Assembly: GCA_022578965.1 (NCBI GenBank)
Contig: MU400684.1
Span: 1-64,000 of the forward strand
Length of the DNA stretch: 64,000 nucleotides
From: Xylaria sp. FL1777
Lineage: Eukaryota > Ascomycota > Sordariomycetes > Xylariales > Xylariaceae
Direction of reading: 5' to 3'
Shown piece after piece: positions 11,926-25,621 of this stretch. Every line of letters starts with the position of its first letter. Within the stretch, counting starts at the first letter, position 1. The position numbers and the translations under genes were made by a program. The notes under the pieces were generated by a model, which searched no databases, had not been told where the DNA came from, and saw only the letters and a list, made by a program, of their open reading frames with translations.

Positions 11926-12464
11926 CTAGCTACTTTTTTTTTAGTTGTAATTCTTTTTGTATAATGTTATTTAAAAGAAATAAAAAAGAATAGTTTTATA
12001 GAAAATTAAACATTTAATATTTTAGTTTTTGCAAAAAAAAAGTTGCTAATATGTTTACTTTTTTTAAACTTTATAGTTATATAAAGCCTAAGTTTAAAAG
12101 TAGTTATTTTTTAAGTAAAATACTTAAACTTTTATGCAGTTTAGTTATTATTAGCATAATTAAGGTTTTTTGTTTTTATTGTTATATAACTAATTAATAT
12201 TAGCTAATAATATAAAATAAAGTATTAATAATAAACAATTTATACTAAGGTTAATTAAAAGTTTTTTTTTTATATAGTAGCAAGTTTAATAATATACTAA
12301 AATATAAAAGCTAGGCTTTATTTATAAAAAAAGCCTAAATTTTATAGTGCTTTTTATTGCTTTTATATTTTTAGACCTTTTATTTTGTATAGCTGCTTAT
12401 TTTACTATTAGCTGTTTTATATACATATATATATATTTATAATAGCTTTACACTTAGTTATCCT

Positions 12465-12497
12465 TATATATATATTTATATATATATATATATATAC
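12465..12497. repeat. (TA)n microsatellite
   Basis: An almost pure TA run interrupted by TTT, inside the Copia element near its 3' end. It may be ancestral or produced by saturation of CA/TG steps to TA. Confidence 0.8.
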
Positions 12498-13299
12498 TTA
12501 TATAATAGCTATTTAACTATAATATAATATTAATAATTGCTAGCTTTACGTTATAAGCTAAAACAGTAGTTATAATGTTATATAACTATTAATTAGTAAT
12601 TTTAACAATTAACTGTTTTTTTAATTGCTATATATAAATATATATATTTGTTTTTTTTTTATACGGCTTATTATTTAAATAGTTTACTAATAATTATTTA
12701 TTATATAAAAAGTAACAAGTTTTAAGTTATATTAATGCTTTTAGTTAATATTAAAATTTAAATTTTACATAGTGCTTTAATTGTTTTTACTATAGCTTAA
12801 ATAATTTGTTATAAAAGCTATTTTTATGCAGTATTTATTTAGTTATGCAGCATTATAATTGCTTTATATAACTAAAATGCTTATATAAACTACAAAAGCT
12901 TTTTATTTTAAAGTTGCTAACAAGTAATAAAATTTTAAAGTAATACATATGCTACGTACGTTTAATAATTATATAGTACTTGTTATAATTATTATACTTA
13001 AATAAATAAAAAAAAGTTAAATATTATACAATAATTTAATAAAAAAAATAAAAAAAAATATTAAGTATTTATATAAAGCTTAAAAAATAATCGTATAAAA
13101 AAAATATAAGATTTATAATATTTTATAGTTTTTAGTATTTTTTTTAAAATTAAATATATTTATTTGTTGCTTTTTTATTTATTATATAATTATTATAACA
13201 ATTTTTGTACAAAAGTATTTTTTTAACTTTTTTTTTTAATTTGTTTATATAAAAGTTATTTTTACTTTTTTTTTATAAATGCTTTTATTTATATAATTA

Positions 13300-16200
13300 G
13301 CTAGTTTATAAATACTAAGGTTTTTAGCGCTTAGTTTAATGTTTTTTTTATAAACACATTAACTAAATTATTTTTATTATTAATTTATTATACTTTAAAG
13401 ATTTTTTTTTTTTCGTATACCTTTTTAAGTAATATAATATTAATTATAAAGCGTTTTTTTAAGTAATTTTTAGCTTTACTAAATAATTATACAACAATTT
13501 TAAGTTTAAATATAATATAGCAAAAATTAAAAATATTTCTAGCGTAGCTATAATTTTTTAAAACGTTATATAAAAAGCTATAGCGCTATTAAAGCTATTT
13601 ATTATGCTATATAATTTGCTAGCTAATATACTTTGTGTTATTTGTTTACATTTGCTAAAGTTTTAATATATAATATTTTTTTTAATTTTAAAAGCTAGGT
13701 TTTTTTTTATACGGTGCTTTATTGCAAATATAATAATAAATCTAAGTTATGAAGTTATATTAATATTATTCGCAAATAAACTATTTATAAAAATAAACAG
13801 TTTTATATAACTTAAGTTTAAAAATATAAACATTAATTTATAGTTATAATTATTTATTTGCTATTTAATTTTATAGTTTAAATTTTTAATATTTATTAGT
13901 ACTAAATTAGTTATTTAAGCAATAGTTATAAAGTTATATATAGCTTTTAATTAGCAAATACTATTTATATAAGCGTTATATATGCGTTAAAAAATATATT
14001 GCTATATAGCATTTTTTGTATAAAAGTTAATTAAAGCTAGTTAGTTTGCTTAGCTTTTTTATATAAACGTTATATTTTTTTTATATAAAAAAATAACTTA
14101 ACTACTATTAAATTTAATAAAATAATTTTATTATAAAGTTTTTTTTAGCTTTACATAAAACTTTGCTTTATATAACTTATGTTTTTTTTTTACTAAAAAT
14201 TTAAATATAATAAAGCTAAACATATTATTTATTTATAAACTTATAATGCTAAATTTATACAAAAGTTTTAATATAAACAACAAACATAAGTTATACGTAA
14301 AAATTATTATATTAAGTTTTTTATAATAATATTAATAATAAGTTTTAAACTAATATAGCTTTAATTTAGCTAAACTATATAATAATTATATAATTTATAT
14401 AATTGTTTTTTTAAAATATTTTAAAACAAGTTTAAAAAATAGTTATATAAAGATTTTTTATATAAGCTTGTTTTTTAATTATATATATGTTTATATAATA
14501 TTTTAAAGTTTGCTTAAAGCATTAAAGTTTTAAATTAGCAAAAAGCTTAAAGCTAATAATAATTGTTAGCTTATTTACTAAATTATTAGCAATTAAAATA
14601 ATATAGTTTTTTTCTTTGTATTATTATAGCTTTATATAACTAATTTAGATTTTTTGTATAGCTTAGTTATTTTTTTTTTAATTTTTTATATAAAACAAAA
14701 CTTAAAAATTTAAGTATTACTATGTTTGTTTAAATTATATTTTATAAACTAAAAAACACTTTATATAACAAAATTATTAATTTTTATCGCGTTTAATTTT
14801 TTAAACAAAGCGCTAAAAATGCTAATAATGTTATTTTTGCGTAACTTTACTACTAAAGCATAGTTTTGTTTTTTTTTTTAAAATTAAAAACAAGTTGCTA
14901 ATATTTTATATAAACGCTATAAAAAAGTTTTTAGCTTTTTTAAGTTTTTTGCGTTTTTTTTGTATAGCTAGTTTTATAGCTAGTTTTATAGCAGTTATAT
15001 TTTTTTTTTTATTATTTATTAAAATATGTTTAGTTATATAGTAATATAACTTAACTTATGTTTATTTAAAGTAAATTAAGCTATTTATAAAGTTAATAAT
15101 TATATTAAGTTTTTTAATTAATTATATTTTATACAGTTTTTTTTAGTTTTGCTTTTTATGCTATATAAAAACTTTATTACGTAAAAGTAAAAATAATATT
15201 TTATATAAAGCTAGCTTATTACGTTTATAAATTATATAGTTAATTTTAACTTTTGTTTGTTTTTTATAAAGCATTTTTATAGCTTTTTTAACTGCTTTAG
15301 CTTTTTGTATAATATTTAGCAAAAAAAAAAAGTTTTAATTAACCTTTAAATATGCCTTAAATATAAAAAGCGTTAAAACTAAGCTATTAAATTTTATAAT
15401 ATTATTTAAAGCTTTAATTATTATTTATAAAATTAATTTATTTTTTATATAATAACCTAGTTTAGCTTTTAATATATTATATATATAACAAAAAAGTTTA
15501 TATGCTTTTTTTATTTTATTAATAGCTTAATAAGCTTTAATAAGCATTTTTTAGCATTTTATACTTATAATTTTAGCTTAGTTCTAAAATTTTTTAAGCA
15601 AAAAGTTTATACTAAAGTTATATATAATATAGTCTAAAAGTTTTTAATATACGTTAATTTAGCATTTATATAAAGCTTTTTAAGCATTTTATGCAAACAT
15701 AAATTTTAAAAATATAGCTGCTTAAAATAATATAGTTGCATTAATTATATATAAAACTTACTTATTATTTATTTATATAGCATTAATTATAACTTTATAA
15801 TTAAAGTTATAATTATTTTTAATTGTAAATTTAAAACAATAAAATGCTTAATTATATAACTAATAATAATAGCAAAACTTTTAAATTTTTTTTAAAGCAA
15901 AACAATTAATATTATAGCTTGTATAACTAAGTATATTATATAGTTTTTTTATATAAAAGTATTTAAAGCGTTTATAAAGCTTTTAAAGTTTTGTTTTTAT
16001 AAAATATAAACTTGCTTTATATAAGCTAATATTAAAAAACAAATATTTTTATTTCTATATAATAGAAATAGTTTTTTGTTTTGTTATATAATAACGTTTT
16101 TTATATTATTAAAGTATGTTTTTAAGCAGTTAACATTTTTTAATAAAAATAAAAAAAAAATAAAAGTATTTAAAATATAATATATAATTATATTAAAAGC

Positions 16201-18600
16201 GTTTTTTATTTGTATAGTACTTATAGCACTTATAGTATTATTTTTGCTAAAACAAATATAAACGTTAATTAAGGTTTAACTAATTTTTATATAAAAATAT
16301 ATGTAAAAGTATACTTTTAATTAAGCTTTTTTTACTATTAAATAATTAAAAGCGCTAATATTTTATAGTTTACTTTAATAGTTCGTATAATAATAATTGC
16401 TTAATATAAACTAATTATATAATATTATTATTTTATAGTTTTAAATATTTTTTTTTGTTATATAATAAAAAAATGTGCTATTTATTAAATATTAAATAGT
16501 TTAATTACTAAATTCTTTATTAATATTTTTAGTACTATTGTTTAACTTTAAATATTTTTTGCATTTTATTATATATAAAAAGAATTTTTTTAAAGTAAGT
16601 TTTTAGCTATAAATCATTTTATATAAATTAAAAAATACGTTTTTTATATAAGCTTTTTTTTAAATAGTATAGCACGTTAACTAGTAGCTTTTTTTTTAGC
16701 AAACAAAGCATTTTTTGTTTATATAAAAGTTTTAATCCTTTTAGTTATAGCTTTAAAAATAGTTTAGCTATTTAATTAATTAATTTAATAACTTTAATAT
16801 AAATTTAAATTGTTAGTTTTTTATATAGCTATAGTTATATTTTTAGTTTATAAAATATAATTTATTGTTTTTTTATATAAAAATTTTTGCTATACTATTT
16901 AATGCTATATATAAGTATGCTTATAAGTTAGCAAAAAATTTTTTGCACGTAAGTTTTTAAAAGATTAATGCTATAGCTAACTTTAATATACTTTAATATG
17001 CTTATATAACGTTTATACTTAGTTAAACTTTGCTTTAATAGTTAATGCTAAGCATTTGCTATGTTTTTTTAAGCTTATTAAACATTAATTTAAATACTTC
17101 GTATAAAACTAAGTTTAAGTTTTTTTTTTTTATTTATATAAAAAAAACTATTGTTTAGTTAGCTTAATATTAGCTATAATTTATATTAATATTAAAGTAA
17201 ATATTTATTATATAATATATTTTACTTTAAATTTTGTTTAAACTAATATAGTTAATAAAAAGGTTTTTTATATAACTTTTTAAAATATATAAAAATATAG
17301 CATAATATTAATTTTTTATAATTTTAATACGTTAGTAAGTAGCATAAATAAACAAGCTTTATTATATAATAAATTATATAGCTTGCTTATATAGTTTTAG
17401 CTTAAGTTTTAGCTTTTTGAAAAAATAATATATTTATTAAAAAATATAAATTTGTTTTATATAAACCTTATTAAAAATAAGTTAAAAAATATGCTTTTAA
17501 CAGCTAAATTTAATATTATATAAATATATATTTTTTGCTTTAATGTTTGCAGTAAATAATACTAAACAAAGTATTTATATACTAGTTAAAAAATTAGTTT
17601 ATAGCTTACTTTTGTTATACAAAAATTAAACAGCTTAAAAAAATTCTAATGTTTAATATTTAGCTAAATTAATTATAATTAATATTTATATTATTATGTT
17701 TAAAATCGTATATTAAAACTTAAGTTTTTAAAAAGTAATTTAATATATAAATAGTTTAAAAAGTTTTAACTATTATATAAAAAAGTATTTAGCTATTAGC
17801 TTAGTATTAAAAATATTACTAATAATTAAATAGTTGTTATATAATAAATATTCAGTAGTTTTTTTAATTTTTTAATTATAAAGTTTTTATAAGCTATTTT
17901 TATAAGCTTTTAAATTATAGTTATTTTTAACGTTAAGTAAATTTTTTTTAACTTAAGGGTTTTAAGTAAAACGTTTTATATGCTTTAATAAATTTCCTAG
18001 AAATAATTTTTCGTTTATTTTTTAAAAGTTTTAATAAACTTTTTTTAAAAGTAGTTTAATAGTTCACAAAAATATAAATAATTAGCATAATAAAATGCTA
18101 GCTTAATATTTAGCTTAATTTTAGTTGTATAGCTAAAATTAATTTTTTAGCTTTATATTTTAAAATTAATTTAAATATTTATTTATTGTATGCTTATTAA
18201 AACGTTTTTAGCTAAATTTTTATACATAAAAATAACTAGCTTTAACTTTAAAAGCATTATAAACAGTTATTCGTTTTTTTAAAACATAGTAAATTTAGCT
18301 AAATTGTATAATATATTTAATTCTATATTTAGGTTATATAAATTGCTGTTTTGCTTTTATATAGCAATATAGTTAATATATTGCTTAATGTTTATATAGC
18401 AATATAGTTAAAAAGTAGCAAAATTGCCTGCTATTTTTTTTATTTTATTTTTAGTACTAATAAACAAGTTAAAAGTTTACTTTTTATACGTAAATAAATT
18501 AAATTTTCTTTTTTTTTTTTTTATACGTGCTTACTTTAGCTAATTAAAAAAAATAAACTAAACAATATATTTATACGTTAAAAAAAAAACAAACGCAATA
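13300..18600 (-). pseudogene. Copia gag-pol polyprotein remnant
   Basis: Two anchors share one codon phase on the minus strand. First, 16699-16710 encodes CFVC followed by KKSY and a Thr/Cys/Tyr stretch, matching the CFVC-x(4)-C-W type motif in Gag of fungal Copia elements. Second, from 13638 downward the frame reads TQSILASKLYSIINSF, then LYLNLKLLYNYLVKL. This is the fungal Copia RNase H block (T-R-S-V-x-A-x-E then D-S-K-x-x-[YF]-D), with the aspartate at 13504-13506 changed to Asn. Stops replace Gln/Arg codons. Integrase and the RT catalytic box were not pinned down. Limits are approximate. It would have encoded protease, integrase, RT and RNase H for cytoplasmic particles; now inactive. 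Confidence 0.75.
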
Positions 18601-18722
18601 TAAAAAACAAATCTTTTTTTAATAAGTTAAAATAAAAGTATATTATATAACTTTATTATTACTTTAGCTAATTTATAGTTCGTTATAAATAAATTAAAAA
18701 TACAAATATAACTATTAATTAA

Positions 18723-19009
18723 TGTTAAATAAGCTTTATATAATTATACGTTTAATATATATATACTAAAACAAAGTATAATAATCTTTATATTATAAGC
18801 TATTTATATTTTATATGTTTAAACAAAAAGAAAGTTTGTATAAAGCAAAGGTTCTTTTTTATGTATAAAAACTTTACTAGCATACAAGCTAAGCTAACAC
18901 TAAAATTACTTTGGTTTATGCAATAGCCTTTGCACAAAATAGTCTTTATATAAAACTTATTGTACGTACTATATATAGAAGTTGCAACTAATAACTAGTT
19001 ATTCTAACA
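18723..19009 (-). repeat. Copia 5' LTR (287 bp)
   Basis: Partner of 11639-11925. Starts TGTTAAATAAG and ends ATTCTAACA, so this copy keeps the canonical CA end. The minus-strand promoter would lie here. Confidence 0.88.
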
Positions 19010-19505
19010 TTTATAAATTTTATTTTTTATTATTATTTTTTTTCTTTTTTTTTTTTTTTTTTATTTTTATTACATTTACATTTTTGTTATAGCTTGTTTT
19101 TTTTAAGTTGCATGCTATTATTAAGCTTATTTTTTAGTGCTTATTTAGTGCTTATTTAGTGCTTATTTAGTGCTTTTTTAGCTTGTTTTTAGCGCTTTTA
19201 TTTATTATATTACTATTTTTACTTGCTTTTTTTAACGCTTTTATTTATTATATTATTATTTTTGCTTGCTTTACTGTTTTTTTTATAGCTTAATTATTAT
19301 GCTTTTATTTATTGCAAAACATAGCTAGTAAAAATGTAAAAAAGCTTAAACATAACAAATTATTAAACTAAAACAAAAAGCTATTAAACTTTTTAGTTAA
19401 TTTTATATATTTTTTTTAATTTGTTTTTTAATAAAAATACTTTAGTACTTATATATTTTTATTTTTTTATTTTATTGCTTTTAACTTTTAATTTTCTTTT
19501 ATATT
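19010..19505. repeat. Repeat C, copy 1, right part
   Basis: Continues repeat C after the Copia insertion, starting with the duplicated TTTAT and matching 28386 onward. Homology ends near 19505, about 350 bp before the C end seen in the other copies, so this copy is truncated. Contains the 11-bp minisatellite and a 43-bp two-copy repeat at 19191-19276. Confidence 0.82.
19134..19177. repeat. 11-bp minisatellite in repeat C (4 units)
   Basis: Four units of TTAGTGCTTAT, the last degenerate. The same locus has 3 units at 28514-28546 and 4 at 58477-58520, where units read TTAATGCCCGT and TTAATGCTCGT and so keep more C. Confidence 0.85.
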
Positions 19506-20436
19506 TAATATAACTTTATAAAGGTGTATTAATTATTTAGCTTATTTTATAAAGCTAGTGCGTGGCTTAGCTTATAAAGCTAAGCGTTGCTTTAAATTAG
19601 CATAGTAAAAGCCACTTAACTTAATAAAGCCACTTATATACATAAATAGAATTATTTTATAAACTAGAAATTATAACTTTCTTTCTTTTTATATTATTTT
19701 AATATATACTTTTTTTACTTATATTTTTAAAAATATTTATTAAAATAGTGCTTTTATTTACGTTTTATTTATAAAAACTAAACTAAACTAAAATAGCTTT
19801 TTTTATAAAAACAATTTATTTTTTTTGTAAAAACTATCGATTTTTATTGTAAAAATTATTACTTTAACCCTAGTTAAGACTTTATACTTATTTATATTTA
19901 CGTTTTAATGTGCAGTATTTTTTGCTAAGTTTAAAACACTTGCTTATTAGTTATACTAAGCTAGCATAAATATATTTTACTTATTAACTAATTAAACATA
20001 AGTGCAAACTTTAGTTAGCTTATTATTTAAAAGTATAAACAAATAAGTTTGTTAGTTAGTTAAATAAAGCGTAAATTTACAAAGTTAAATAAGTTTTATA
20101 ATATATTTTTATATTTTGCATAGTAAATATTATAGATTATTTTTTGGTTAATTAATAGCGCAAAAATATATACTTTTTTTTTTTTTTATTTTGTTATTTA
20201 TTCTGCATTATTATAATACATTATAGCTAGCTAAAATAACGAACTAAACTTATTTTAGTTTGTTTTATTACTTTTAAAGCTAATTATACGATTTAAGTTT
20301 TAAGCAAAATTACTAAAAAAAAACTTAGCTATAATAAAACTAAATAATACCGTACTTAAAAAAATTAAACTTAATAATAAAACAATAAAATATTTATATT
20401 TAAAAAGCAAAAAGTACAAAATAGCACTTATTAAAG
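19506..20436. other. Unassigned interval with a small perfect hairpin
   Basis: No gene recognised. At 19565-19585 there is a 9-bp perfect stem, GCTTAGCTT with AAGCTAAGC around ATA. The end of this interval is the pre-insertion target of LINE copy 2 and was once continuous with 25622 onward. Confidence 0.45.
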
Positions 20437-20451
20437 TTAATAATAAGTTTA
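20437..20451. repeat. Target-site duplication of LINE copy 2 (left)
   Basis: TTAATAATAAGTTTA, a perfect 15-bp match to 25607-25621. Confidence 0.88.
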
Positions 20452-20699
20452 TTTATATTATTTATTTTTATATTATTAATAACCCGCTGTGCTGCTTTAT
20501 AGCGCGGTTTTTTTACTTATGTACCTATAGGTAAAACTATACAAAAAGCTAGATAAAAACCTTATGTAACAATGTTTACGCTATTACTTCGAAGTTTTTT
20601 TATCCTGTAATAACTAGTTTTTACTTACTAGCTTGCTAAACAGAAAATAATGGTTAAAAGGCAGAAAAACTTTCTTTAAAGCTTTTAAACCTTTTGCTT

Positions 20700-23600
20700 T
20701 TTTAAAAGGCGTATAAAAGCTTTTTTCTTGTTTTTTAAAACCTTTAAAAAAGCGCTTTTGCTTTTTTTGCCGGTTTTTTTTTTATTTTCTGCTTTTTTTT
20801 TCTTTTTTTTCTTTTCTTTTATTTTAACTGCTATATTATATATTGCTATTCTATTAATAATAAATAGCTATTTTATAATATTATTTGCAGCTTTAAGCTT
20901 TTTTATAGCTAGTTATAAGTTTTTATTAGTTTATAGTAGCTTAGCTATAAAGCTTTTTTATAGCTGCTTTTTTTTGTTTTTTAGCAAATTATAACATAGA
21001 ACTATATATTAAAAAGTTTTTTTTTTTTTTGCGCATTTGTAAAAAAGCGTAAAAAAGTTTAAAACTTTTTTTTTATATAGAAATACTTTTAGCTTTATTT
21101 TTTTAATATATATTTGCATTATTATAGCTACTTTATGCTTTAATAATTTGCTATACTTTTTAAAAGCTTTATTTTTGCTAAGCTTTTATTTAGCTATTAT
21201 TAAGTAATTATTATTTGTTTTAGTTTAGCTTTATTTGTTTATTTAATTTTTTTTTAATATAATCTTAGGTTTTTTTTTTTTTAACTATTTTTTTTGCTAA
21301 AAGTTTAAAGCTAGCATTAAATTTTTTTTAGCTATGCTTTTATTATTGTTTATAAGCTTGCTTTTTGTTTAGTTTTTAGCTTTTTAAGCTTTTATATTTT
21401 AAATAAAAGTTTTAATTTTTTTTGTTGCTTTTTAAATTAATTTTTTAACTACTAAGCTTTTTATGTAATATTTGCAAGCTATTATTTTACTACTAAAATA
21501 TAAGTTAATAAAAAAAATCTTTATTTTAGTTTTTAAGTACTTTATTTTAATTGCTTTAAAAGCTTTAGCTATACGTTTAAAACACTTGTTTTAAATTATT
21601 GCTAGTAAATTAGCAATACTTTTTGCTTTATTTTCTTTAAAGTTTTTATATTAAATTATTATACTATAAGCTAAAATGCTTTATATTATTATAATATATA
21701 TTTATTTTGCTGTTATTATATTATTGCTTTATATAAAATTTTATAGCTTAATTATTATATATAATTAAATGCTTAGTTTTTTTTTAAGTTTTATTAAATG
21801 TTTTTTTTATTTTATGTTTTTATTAAACTATACTTTTAAAAACTTTATGTTATTTTTTAAGTATATTATTATATTAAAAAGGTATATTATTTATATAAAT
21901 GTTGTTTTATTGCTAAAAAAATGCATTAATTTGCTTTTTTATAGTACAAACTTTATTTTATATTATTTTGCTTAACTTTTATATATTTTTTATACTGCTT
22001 TTAAAGCTTTATAGTTTTGCTTTATATTTAAGTTTGCTATAATAAAATTAGTATTATTAGCAAAACTAATTATTATTAGCTTTTAATATATAACAAAGTT
22101 ATTATAAAATATTAAAATATATAAAAAAAAAAAAAAAAATAAAAACAAGAACTTTTAAAAAACTTTAGCTTTTAGCACTATTAATTAAAATATTGCTTTA
22201 TTAAAGCAAAAACATATTATATAATTTAATATAAAAAAGTTTACTTATTTAACTATTTAAAAAAAAAAGCTTTTTTATTGCAAAATATATATTATTATTT
22301 TTTTATTAATAGTATTAAAAGCTTTTATAATGTTTAGCTATAATAAAAACGTTATGTTTTTTTTGCTAATTGTTTTTTTTGCTATTTTTAATATTAGTTT
22401 AATAGTTATATTTATTAACTTGTTTTATTTATTATTTATTTAATTATTTAATAAAAAATTTTTCTGCTTAGTTACTTTTATTATATAGTAATATAGCTTT
22501 TTTTTTAATATTTTTTTTACTATATAAATAAACATAATAAAGCATTATTTTTTAGCTATTTTTTTAGTTTTTTTTGATTTTTTAGGTTTAAATATAATTA
22601 TTACTTTTGTTTGCTTAAATTATATTAAGTAATACTTTAGTAAAAAGCTAGCAATATATAATATTGCTATTTTTTTTGCTAAAGTAAATTTACAAGCTTT
22701 AAAAAAGCTATTAAGTAATAAGTTATTTTTTAGCGCTTTTTATAGTGCTAACTTTTATATTAGCAATATTATGTTTTTTTTTTTGTATTAATATTAATTA
22801 TAAACTTTTAATAATTATTATAAGTTAGGTTTTTTTTAAATATATTAAATAAGTTTACTAATAATGCAAAAAAAAAGCGTTTTGCTAGTAAAGCTATTTT
22901 CTTTTTAAAAGTATTAATAAAAAGCAGCTTTTTTTTTGTTTGTTTTAATAATAAAATTACAATAATTTTTAAAGCTAGCTTATAAGCAAACTTTGCTTAT
23001 TTAGCTAAGCTTTATAATAACTTAAAATCTTTAAATATTTTTATAAATGCTTATTTTTAGCTATATTTTTATGCTTTTTTTACTTTATTACTAAAGGCTT
23101 TTTTTTTTTTTTAAAGGCTTACTATGCTGCTTTAGTTTTTTTGCTTTAAAACCTATAGTACGCTTGTTTTGCTTTTTTTTTTATTTTAATTACTTTTAAA
23201 AACTACTAAAGTAATGCTTAATATTTTTTTTTTATAGTTTTTTTAAGTGTTATTTTATTTGCTATTTTTACTAATTATTAAATTAAAAAGTTAAAAGTAT
23301 TATTTAGTTTGCTAAATATATATAATATATGTATTTTTATAATAATAGCTTTTATTTTTATAGCTGCTTTATTTTTGTTTAATTTAAGCTAGTTTTATTT
23401 TTTTGCTTTTTTTAAATATTTTTGCAAAGCTACTTTTAAATTAATTATAACTTTTAGCACTTTATAATTAAAACTTAGCTATTTTAAGTTCTTTTAATAA
23501 GTAATAACTAAGTTGCTAAACATTTATATTAAGTTTATTATTAAGCTTTTTTATTTATGCTTTATTTTAATTATTTTTTTTTAAAAAATAGCTAACATAA

Positions 23601-24200
23601 AATCCTATTATATAATAAACTTAAGCAGTTTATTTGCTTTTTAGCTTTTTTTGCTTTTTAAGTTCTATAATAAATAATAAAAGTTAAAGTTACTTATAAA
23701 TATATAGCGTTTTTTTAGCTTACTTACTTTATATATTTTTTAAATTAAATTATGCTAAACTATTTTTTTTTAATTTAATAAATATATTAATTACAAAAAT
23801 ATTACTAAATTATTACTGTTTATTATAACTTTTGCTTAATTTTTATTAGCATTTTTTATTAGTATTTTTATTGTAATTTTTTTGTTTATATATAGCATAG
23901 CTTTACTTTTTAACTAAATAATTTAATAGCTATTATTACTAAAGCAATATATATTACTATGTTTATTAATTATTAGCTTTTAAACTACTATATAATTAAA
24001 GCTATTGTTTTATAGCATATATGCTATATTACTTTTAAATTTTATAATGTTTTAAAAAGTAATATTATATATTATTAAGTTAATAAAAATAAGTTTTTGC
24101 TTATATTATTAGTTTGCTGTTTTTTTGCTAATAACTTTTTTTTATTTAGCTTTATAAATGCTAATGCTATTAATATTTTTAAACTATTTTTATTTATTTT
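20700..24200 (-). pseudogene. LINE ORF2 remnant (reverse transcriptase), copy 2
   Basis: The RT catalytic box on the minus strand at 22044-22064 reads FANNTNF, preceded by Ile-Ser. It aligns with FINNINF of copy 1. The Asp-Asp pair expected there is Asn-Asn in both copies, from G-to-A change. The fact that one copy has Ala and the other Ile at the second position shows independent decay from Ala/Val/Thr-type codons. Limits follow the element's geometry; the endonuclease domain was not separately identified. Confidence 0.62.
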
Positions 24201-24229
24201 TTTGCTTATTACTGCTGCTTTTTAGCACT

Positions 24230-25300
24230 TTAAAAGCTTTTAAATTATAATATATATATTACTTTTGCTTTATTTTTTTATTTAACTTTTTTTTAGCAAG
24301 CTTTATTTTATATTACGTATGCTTTTTTATAGTTTATATATTTTTGCTTTGCTTTTTACGTTTTTATTAAATAGCTTTTTTTATTTTTTTAGTGTTTTAA
24401 AGCTAAACAATAGCTATACTTTAAGTTTTTATAGCAATATTTAGCTATATAACTATATTTATAACAATTAAAGCACTATATAACTTTAAGCTTTATAGTA
24501 AAAAATTTATAATTAAATAGTTAAGCTTTTTATAAAAAGCCGTTTTTATATATTGTTTTAGCTATTATAACGCTGCTTATATATAATAATATTAATGCAA
24601 ATTTAGCTTTTATGTTTTTAAATAGCATTTTTTTGCACTTTATAACTTTAGAATATTTATTATATAATAGCTATAATAAGTTTTTATTTAAGTATATTAC
24701 TTTAATTTATTTTACTAAAATATTTTTTATTATTAGCGCTACTTTTTTTTGTTATATTTTTAACTTTTTTTTAAAAGCTTTTATAATTTACTTTTTTTTT
24801 TTAGCTTTTTAAAGCATTGCTTCTTTAAAAATAATTATTATATTTTTGCTATATAGCTTTTTAGTAGCAATTATATTATTGCTTATAAGCGCTATATTTA
24901 CTGCTTTAATAATATTAGCTAATATTTTATTTTTAAGGTTATTAGCTTGTTTTTTAACTTTAATTAGCATTTTTTTGTTTTATTTAAACAGTATTGCTTT
25001 ATTATTATAAGCTAGCTATAAAGCTATAACTTATGCTTAAAATTTTAGCATATTTATGTTTAATAAAGTTTATTAAAAAAGCTTTTAAACAATATTTTTA
25101 ATGCTTTTTTAGTTAGCTTTTATAATAGCATTTAAGTTATAACAAGTTATAAATATATTAAGGTTATTTTTGTTATTAAGCTTTATGCTTTGCTAGCTTT
25201 TTTAGGCTTTTTTTAATATGTATGCTATTTATGCTTTTTTTATATTTTTTTAAAAAGAAATTCCTTTTGCTATTTTTTTTTTTATTAGTAGCTATAATAT
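24230..25300 (-). pseudogene. LINE ORF1 remnant (zinc knuckle), copy 2
   Basis: From 24475 downward on the minus strand the frame reads CFNCY, the start of the same CCHC knuckle seen in copy 1, with the His position again Tyr. The remainder is interrupted by stops. An RNA-binding Gag-like role is known for the family; this copy is dead. Confidence 0.58.
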
Positions 25301-25606
25301 TAGTTCTATAATTCTATTAATTATTTTTTATATACTAAGAAGTTTATTAGCTTTACGTTTTTTATTAAAATGCTGCTGCTTTATAGTTATATTACTAGTA
25401 AGTTTTAGTAGTACGTTAATTATATTTTTAATAAATAAGTTGTTTAATACTATTTTTTTGTTTTTTGTTATATTTGTACTTTGCAAATAAAATGTAACCT
25501 ATTTAGTAAATAAAAGTTGCTACGCTAATTCTAGCAATCTTAATTATTTAATAATTAAGCTTAAACTTACAAAGTTATAATTAAGTGTAAAAAATTCAAA
25601 AAAGGT

Positions 25607-25621
25607 TTAATAATAAGTTTA
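25607..25621. repeat. Target-site duplication of LINE copy 2 (right)
   Basis: TTAATAATAAGTTTA, identical to 20437-20451. The LINE 5' end, AAAAAAGGT on the plus strand, abuts it. Confidence 0.88.

Larger units (their letters stand above)
11639..19009 (-). mobile_element. Complete Ty1/Copia retrotransposon, RIP-mutated
   Basis: A 7371-bp element with two 287-bp LTRs (11639-11925 and 18723-19009) and a 5-bp target duplication TTTAT (11634-11638, 19010-19014). The LTRs begin TGTTA and end TAACA (right copy) or TAATA (left copy, RIP-changed). Coding is on the minus strand: a Gag-type Cys motif at 16.7 kb and a Copia-type RNase H block at 13.4-13.6 kb lie in one phase (3072 nt apart). The polypyrimidine run just inside the left LTR (11931-11941) is a polypurine tract on the minus strand, next to what would be the 3' LTR. 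Inserted in repeat C. Confidence 0.9.
20452..25606 (-). mobile_element. Full-length RIP-mutated LINE (Tad1/I-like), copy 2
   Basis: A 5155-bp direct repeat of 2176-7321, flanked by a perfect 15-bp target duplication. Same minus-strand organisation: ORF1 knuckle at 24430-24475 and RT box at 22044-22064 (FANNTNF). The distance between them is 2411 nt against 2412 in copy 1, so at least one single-base indel separates the copies, probably in a homopolymer. Its 3' tail is longer than in copy 1. Nearly all other differences are C/T or G/A. The short open frames at 20728-20994, 21769-21975 and 24612-24812 are antisense to the element and are shared with copy 1 only by homology. Confidence 0.9.

Noticed and set aside
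12465..12497. A possible telomeric or centromeric satellite
   Set aside because: Only a short TA microsatellite inside the Copia element; no higher-order array.
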